Below, in pieces: positions 4,086-8,306 of a stretch of 8,306 nt of DNA (positions within the stretch are counted from its first letter, which is position 1; each line of letters opens with the position of its first letter). The stretch is from positions 1 to 8,306 of the forward strand of contig JAJRTK010000068.1 of NCBI GenBank assembly GCA_024278345.1, in the 5' to 3' direction. The notes beneath the pieces were generated by a model. The model was not told where the DNA came from, did not search any database, and was given only the letters and a program-made list of their open reading frames with translations. The position numbers were made by a program, and so were the translations under genes. Origin of the DNA: a bacterium (GTDB taxonomy: Bacteria; CSSED10-310; JAJRTK01).

Positions 4086-6720
4086 GATCGAACAGAAAAG
4101 CAGTGCCCGGCGAACGCCGATGATGACGCAGTATCTCTCCTTCAAGGAAGAGTACCCGGACGCGCTGCTCCTTTTCCGGATGGGCGACTTCTACGAGATG
4201 TTTTTCGACGACGCCCGCTTGGCCTCCAAGGCGCTGGATATCGCCCTCACCAGCCGAGACCGGAACAAAAAGGAGGGGATCCCCATGGCGGGAATCCCCC
4301 ACCATGCCCTGGACAGCTACCTGCCAAAACTAGTGCAGCAGGGCTTCAAGGTGGCCATCTGCGATCAGGTGGAGGACGCCCGAAAAGCCAAAGGCCTTGT
4401 GAAGCGGGATGTCGTTCGCGTCGTGACCCCGGGAACCGTCACCACGCCTGGAATGCTCTCCGCCGCGGAAAACTGCTACATCCTGGCTCTGGTCCATGGG
4501 CGCAAAGGTCGAGGTCGCCTTCTGGGTGTGGCTTTTTCCGATCTCTCCACCGGTGAATTCATCGCCTGCGAATTTCAGGGCGTTCAGTGCGAGGAAGATG
4601 CCGAGGCTCTGCTCATGAAGCTCCGGCCCAAGGAGATCCTCCTTCCCCGTGGCACGCTCTTGGAGGGACGGCTTGGACTCCTGGCCCAAGAGCTAGGAGC
4701 CCCCGTCTCCTATTCCGACGCGGATGGTTTCGCCAAGAGCCCGGCCAGGAGGGCGCTCCTGGAGCAATTCGAGGTGGTGACGCTGGAGGGGTTCGGCCTT
4801 GGCGGCATGCCCTGGGCCGAACGTGCCGCCGGCGGCCTCCTACGGTATCTGGAAGAGACGCAAAAACAGAGCCTCCAGCACATTCGCCTCCTGCAAGTTT
4901 ACGACGCCTCCGATGCCCTGGTTCTCGACGCCACCAGCCAAGCAAATCTCGAGCTGGTCCAATCACTCCGGGACGGCGGGCAAAGCGGGAGTCTTTTGCA
5001 GGTCCTCCACAAGACTCGAACGGCCATGGGTTCGCGCCTCCTCAGGAAATGGCTCCTCTCGCCCTTGGTGGATTTGGAACGGATCGAGGAGCGCCTGGAC
5101 GCCGTGGGACTTCTTCGGGACTCGCAGATCCTCCGGGCGGAGATCCGGGAAACCTTCGATTCCGTGGCCGATCTGGAAAGGCTGGCGGGCCGTGTAGGCC
5201 TCGGGCGGGTTCGCGGCCGTGAACTCCGCGCACTGAGGGAATCACTGGCCGCTCTTCCTCGCTTCGGAAAGCTCTTGAAGGAGTCGCCGGCGGACCTTCT
5301 GCAAAAGCTGGCCTCGGAAATCGACCCCCTGGAAGAGATCTTCGATCTGTTGCAACGGGCGGTCTCTGAAGAACCTCCTCAACTGCCCAGGGACGGAGGC
5401 CTCATCCGGGAGGGCTACTCTCCCAGGCTCGACGAGCTCCGGGCGCTGGCCCGAGACACCCGAACGGAGCTTCTCCGGTTCGAAGCCCGAGAGCGCCAAA
5501 TGACGGGTATCCCGAACCTCAAAGTCAAGCACAACAAAGTGTTCGGATTTTTCATCGAGGTGCGGAAGACTCAAGAATCAAAAGTTCCGGATCGCTACAT
5601 CCGGAAACAGACCCTAGTGGGCTCGGAACGGTATATCACGGAGGAGCTCGCCGGTTTCGAGGAACGCGTCTCCAGCGCCCAAGAGGAATCACTGGCCCTG
5701 GAAATCGAGCTCTTCGAAAAACTCAAAGCAACCCTTGCCAAGGCCACGGCCAGGCTCCAATCAACGGCCGCTGCCCTGGCGGTCCTCGATGTCCTGGCAA
5801 CCTTGGCCGAAGTGGCCGCGACCCAGGGCTACAACCGGCCCAAGCTCCACGGCGGCTCAGCGATCCGGATTACCGACGGCCGACACGCCGTGGTGGAGTC
5901 TCTCTCCGATATAGACTACGTGCCCAGCGACTGCCTCATGGACGCGGAAAAGGAACAGATTCTTCTCATCACCGGCCCCAACATGGCTGGGAAGTCCACC
6001 TATATGCGACAGGTGGCCCTCATCGTCATCCTAGCGCAAATGGGTTCGTTCGTCCCCGCCAAGGAAGCCCATATCGGCATTGTCGATCGGATCTTCACCC
6101 GCGTGGGCGCCTCGGACAACCTCGTCCGCGGACTCTCCACCTTCATGGTAGAAATGAGCGAAACCGCCAATATCCTCAACAATTGCACCGATCAAAGCCT
6201 CATCCTCCTGGACGAAATCGGTCGGGGCACTTCCACTTTCGACGGCCTGGCCATCGCCTGGGCCGTCACCGAACACCTCCACGGAGCCAAGAAAACCGGC
6301 CCTCGCACCCTTTTCGCCACTCACTACCACGAGATCACGGCACTGGATAAAGAGCTTCCACGCCTCATCAATCTCCATATTGCCGTCCACGAGTGGCGAG
6401 AACAGATCCTCTTTCTTCGCAAAATCCGGCCAGGCCCGGCATCCCAAAGCTACGGAATCCAGGTGGCCAGGCTCGCCGGCCTCCCCAAAAAAGTCGTTGC
6501 CAGGGCAAGGCAAGTGCTGGACAGCCTGGAGCAAGGCCAAAGGGGGCGTCTGCCGGTGGAGCCACCGGTTCCCATGGAACAACAGCTCGATCTCTTTGCC
6601 GATGGCAAGAGGGACCTCCTTCGGGATCTCAGCCGCGAAAAGATCGATGCCATGACTCCCATCGAAGCCTTGAACCGCCTCGCCCGCTACGCCCAAAGGT
6701 CGCAAGAACTCACCCTCTGA
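4078..6720 (+). CDS. mutS: DNA mismatch repair protein MutS
   Basis: This is the dimeric ATPase that recognises base mismatches and small loops in newly replicated DNA and recruits MutL. From ATG 4078 it has 880 residues, a normal MutS1 length. The mismatch-reading F-x-E motif is in GDFYEMF (Phe38, Glu40). The ATPase domain has Walker A GPNMAGKS (633-640), the STFMVEMSETANIL signature, Walker B LILLDEIGRGTSTFDG (Asp712, Glu713) and ATHYHE (about 747-752). QLDLF at 836-840 fits the consensus beta-clamp-binding pentapeptide found near the MutS C-terminus. The ending TPIEALNRLARYA is also typical. All key residues are present, so it should be active. The frame is open upstream to 3970, but those 36 residues fall within the SPOR gene in another frame and are not MutS-like. 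The 8-nt ATGAGTGA overlap and poor Shine-Dalgarno suggest translational coupling to the SPOR gene. Confidence 0.97.
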   Translation: MSEIEQKSSARRTPMMTQYLSFKEEYPDALLLFRMGDFYEMFFDDARLASKALDIALTSRDRNKKEGIPMAGIPHHALDSYLPKLVQQGFKVAICDQVEDARKAKGLVKRDVVRVVTPGTVTTPGMLSAAENCYILALVHGRKGRGRLLGVAFSDLSTGEFIACEFQGVQCEEDAEALLMKLRPKEILLPRGTLLEGRLGLLAQELGAPVSYSDADGFAKSPARRALLEQFEVVTLEGFGLGGMPWAERAAGGLLRYLEETQKQSLQHIRLLQVYDASDALVLDATSQANLELVQSLRDGGQSGSLLQVLHKTRTAMGSRLLRKWLLSPLVDLERIEERLDAVGLLRDSQILRAEIRETFDSVADLERLAGRVGLGRVRGRELRALRESLAALPRFGKLLKESPADLLQKLASEIDPLEEIFDLLQRAVSEEPPQLPRDGGLIREGYSPRLDELRALARDTRTELLRFEARERQMTGIPNLKVKHNKVFGFFIEVRKTQESKVPDRYIRKQTLVGSERYITEELAGFEERVSSAQEESLALEIELFEKLKATLAKATARLQSTAAALAVLDVLATLAEVAATQGYNRPKLHGGSAIRITDGRHAVVESLSDIDYVPSDCLMDAEKEQILLITGPNMAGKSTYMRQVALIVILAQMGSFVPAKEAHIGIVDRIFTRVGASDNLVRGLSTFMVEMSETANILNNCTDQSLILLDEIGRGTSTFDGLAIAWAVTEHLHGAKKTGPRTLFATHYHEITALDKELPRLINLHIAVHEWREQILFLRKIRPGPASQSYGIQVARLAGLPKKVVARARQVLDSLEQGQRGRLPVEPPVPMEQQLDLFADGKRDLLRDLSREKIDAMTPIEALNRLARYAQRSQELTL

Positions 6721-6759
6721 CCCGGGCATTCCAGGCAAAAAGCCAAGCACTCCGAAGCT

Positions 6760-6997
6760 CCACTTTCGGGTTGCGTTCCGCTCGCGGCGGCGGCAGTCCG
6801 TCCGCCGCCACTCGCCATTGTCGCTGCTCTCGCTATCCACCACCCGAAGCCCGAAGCGCCACCCCACTTTCGGGTTGCGTTCCGCTGGCGGCGGCAGTCC
6901 GTCCGCCGCCACTCGCCATTGTCGCTGCTCTCGCTATCCACCACCCGAAGCCCGAAGCGACACCCCACTTTCGGGTTGCGTTCCGCTGGCGGCGGCA
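6760..6997. repeat. Tandem 101/104-nt palindrome-bearing repeat
   Basis: Three head-to-tail units are seen: 6760-6863 (104 nt), 6864-6964 (101 nt) and a truncated 6965-6997 (33 nt). Unit 1 has an extra 3 nt in its CGCGGCGGCGG stretch; otherwise the units are almost identical. Each full unit carries the inverted repeat GCGGCGG-CAGTCCGT-CCGCCGC. The first unit lies between the converging genes, and the second and third lie within the 3' end of the ligase gene. Because 101 is not a multiple of three, each unit is read in a different frame. A diverged partial copy lies in the VWA gene at 1799-1847. No transposase or obvious target duplication is visible. The dyad could also slow or end transcription between the convergent genes, though no T-run follows it. 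Confidence 0.9.
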
Positions 6998-8287
6998 CGA
7001 CCCGCGCCGAGCCCTGGCAACACCACGCCAGCCCGCCACGGCGGCCACCACCGCGAAGATCCGCCAAGGGTAGAAGTTCAGGAGACAGCGATAAAAAAGT
7101 CCACCGATGACAAAGACGCCCAACGCCAACCGGCTGGCGCGCTCCAGCTCCGCCCACCGCAGCGTTTCCCGGCTTTCCCGAAGAAGTGGCGCCGCCGATG
7201 GCGACGCGCCGCCCAAGACTCCCAGGAGCAAGAGAAGATAGGCTGCGAGCCCCAAAAATCCCGTCTCCGCCGCGAGCTGCACGTAATCGTTGTGAAGATT
7301 GTACCACTTTCGCCGCTGCCCCAAGGCCGATGCCGGTGGATCATCGAAAAGGCTTCCCTTCTTGTAAAGGTCGTAGACCACCCGGACATTCCCCAGGCCC
7401 ACGCCCATCATTGGATGCTCTCTCGCGACGGCCAACCCGGTTCTTGCCATATCGAACCGCATCCGGAGCGACGATGGCGGGCTTTTCTCCACGGCCTCCA
7501 CCCGAAACGCCTCCCGAATACGGAGCTGGTGGTTTGAGGGCAACCACCCGAAGGCGAAAAAAACCAGGGGAGGCAGCAAAAGAAAGGCCGCCGGCGCTCG
7601 GTGGTACACCTCGGCGAACACCAGGAATAGAAGGAAGACCAGGGCGGCACGGCTGCCCGACAGAAGGCAGTGCATGGCCAGCAGCAAGGCCAGGGCGGCC
7701 GCGGCAATCCTCACGGCTGGCCGCCAGTTTCGGCTAGTGGCCAGGGGAAGGATCAAGGCAAGGGACATTGCCGCCATCTGGGCGAGCTGCAAATAGTCGA
7801 TCCGCGTCCGGAGCTCGCCACCCCACAGGCTCCAGGCAGTGATGCCAACGATGGAGTGGAGGGCTACTCCACCAGCCAGGCCTAAAAATGCGAAAGCCAC
7901 CACCGAAGGCCGCAACCGCCTCGGCTCCACCGCCACCGCCGCCACAAGATAAAGCAACTTGCTCCACTGCCGCAGGCTCTGCCAGGGATCCAGGGAGACA
8001 ACAGCGCTGACCAGGGCAATCGCCAAAAAGCCCAGCCCGGCCCACGTCGCCCGAGGCAATCGAAACGGTTCGCCCAAAGTCCAGGCCGCCACCCTCAGGA
8101 CCAAGGCTGCCGTAAAGCCCAACTCGAAAAAAAACGGCCCCATGGGCAGGAGCACCAGGCCCGCCAGTCCCAGGAGTGTCGCCCATGCCGCCAGCCCCTG
8201 GCCCAACGTCCCGGGAGGCCTCGAAACCAGACTCAGGGGAATCCACCCCGGAACCCGGCGGCCAGGCCGCGGATCCTTTCCCGCCAT
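6833..8287 (-). CDS. O-antigen ligase/Wzy_C-like membrane protein with repeat-derived tail
   Basis: From ATG 8287 (minus strand) the protein has 484 residues. The frame stays open to the window edge, with TTG at 8305, so the true start may lie further upstream. It is strongly hydrophobic, with about ten predicted membrane helices, starting near residues 31-48 and ending at about FAVVAAVAGW. Family features are LLSGSRAALVFLLFLV (Arg213), HPMMGVGLGNV, and the large periplasmic-loop motif HNDYVQLAAETGFLGLAAYL (His332). These belong to the O-antigen ligase/polymerase superfamily, which transfers or polymerises undecaprenyl-linked glycans on the periplasmic face. WaaL-type ligation to lipid A-core is the simplest reading. 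Polymerase or protein O-glycosyltransferase activity is possible. Residues 431-484 are encoded by the tandem repeat and have no counterpart in the family as I know it. The natural end is probably near ARARRGS. The gene converges on mutS, with 112 nt between them. Confidence 0.85.
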   Translation of the reverse strand: MAGKDPRPGRRVPGWIPLSLVSRPPGTLGQGLAAWATLLGLAGLVLLPMGPFFFELGFTAALVLRVAAWTLGEPFRLPRATWAGLGFLAIALVSAVVSLDPWQSLRQWSKLLYLVAAVAVEPRRLRPSVVAFAFLGLAGGVALHSIVGITAWSLWGGELRTRIDYLQLAQMAAMSLALILPLATSRNWRPAVRIAAAALALLLAMHCLLSGSRAALVFLLFLVFAEVYHRAPAAFLLLPPLVFFAFGWLPSNHQLRIREAFRVEAVEKSPPSSLRMRFDMARTGLAVAREHPMMGVGLGNVRVVYDLYKKGSLFDDPPASALGQRRKWYNLHNDYVQLAAETGFLGLAAYLLLLLGVLGGASPSAAPLLRESRETLRWAELERASRLALGVFVIGGLFYRCLLNFYPWRIFAVVAAVAGWRGVARARRGSCRRQRNATRKWGVASGFGWWIARAATMASGGGRTAAASGTQPESGVALRASGGG

Positions 8288-8306
8288 CGCCTCCGGTCTC
8301 TCCAAC

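Noticed and set aside
6760-6997. Possible insertion sequence or transposon end
   Set aside because: No transposase, no terminal inverted repeats around the whole block and no target duplication seen. It is better described as a tandem and dispersed repeat.
6818-7537. 239-residue plus-strand frame opposite the ligase gene
   Set aside because: Its peptide is repetitive and Arg/Pro-rich, while the minus strand shows a coherent polytopic membrane protein with family motifs.
1-8306. tRNA, rRNA or riboswitch
   Set aside because: I saw no cloverleaf-like sequence, conserved rRNA blocks or recognisable riboswitch core on either strand; a covariance-model scan was not possible here.

Overview
The window looks like a chromosomal stretch from a GC-rich Gram-negative bacterium with a lipopolysaccharide outer membrane. 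It encodes a lipid A-type acyltransferase, an O-antigen ligase-like membrane protein and a SPOR-domain envelope protein. The VWA protein resembles the 'VWFA-related Acidobacterial' family, which would fit an acidobacterial, verrucomicrobial or similar lineage. That taxonomic guess is inference and weak.

Layout. Bases 1-337 hold no convincing gene. They contain four evenly spaced GC-rich hairpins, a short stem followed by T6, and two copies of a 26-nt leader-like sequence that each end in an ATGACCGAGGCCG start. The plus-strand genes follow: an LpxL/HtrB-family acyltransferase (338-1357), a 252-nt hairpin-rich gap, a secreted VWA-domain protein (1610-2983), a secreted TPR/SPOR-domain protein (2985-4085) and mutS (4078-6720). 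The last three are tightly packed (1-nt gap, then an 8-nt overlap) and are probably one transcript. Converging on mutS from the minus strand is an O-antigen ligase/Wzy_C-like polytopic membrane protein (8287-6833, possibly continuing past the window edge). Its 3' end lies inside a 101/104-nt tandem repeat (6760-6997).

Function. The acyltransferase, the SPOR protein and the ligase point to cell-envelope biogenesis. The VWA protein is probably periplasmic or surface-exposed. MutS is the housekeeping mismatch sensor and seems translationally coupled to the SPOR gene. I see no defence system, mobile-element enzyme or CRISPR.

The most interesting content is repetitive DNA. A palindromic repeat occurs in tandem at the 3' end of the ligase gene, where it supplies the last 54 residues. 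A diverged 49-nt copy (45/49 identical by eye) lies inside the unrelated VWA gene, in the same sense and codon phase as one ligase copy, encoding MASSGGRTAADASGTQ against MASGGGRTAAASGTQ. This resembles a protein-coding palindromic element. A second family, made of a hairpin array followed by a leader, occurs upstream of both the acyltransferase gene and the VWA gene.
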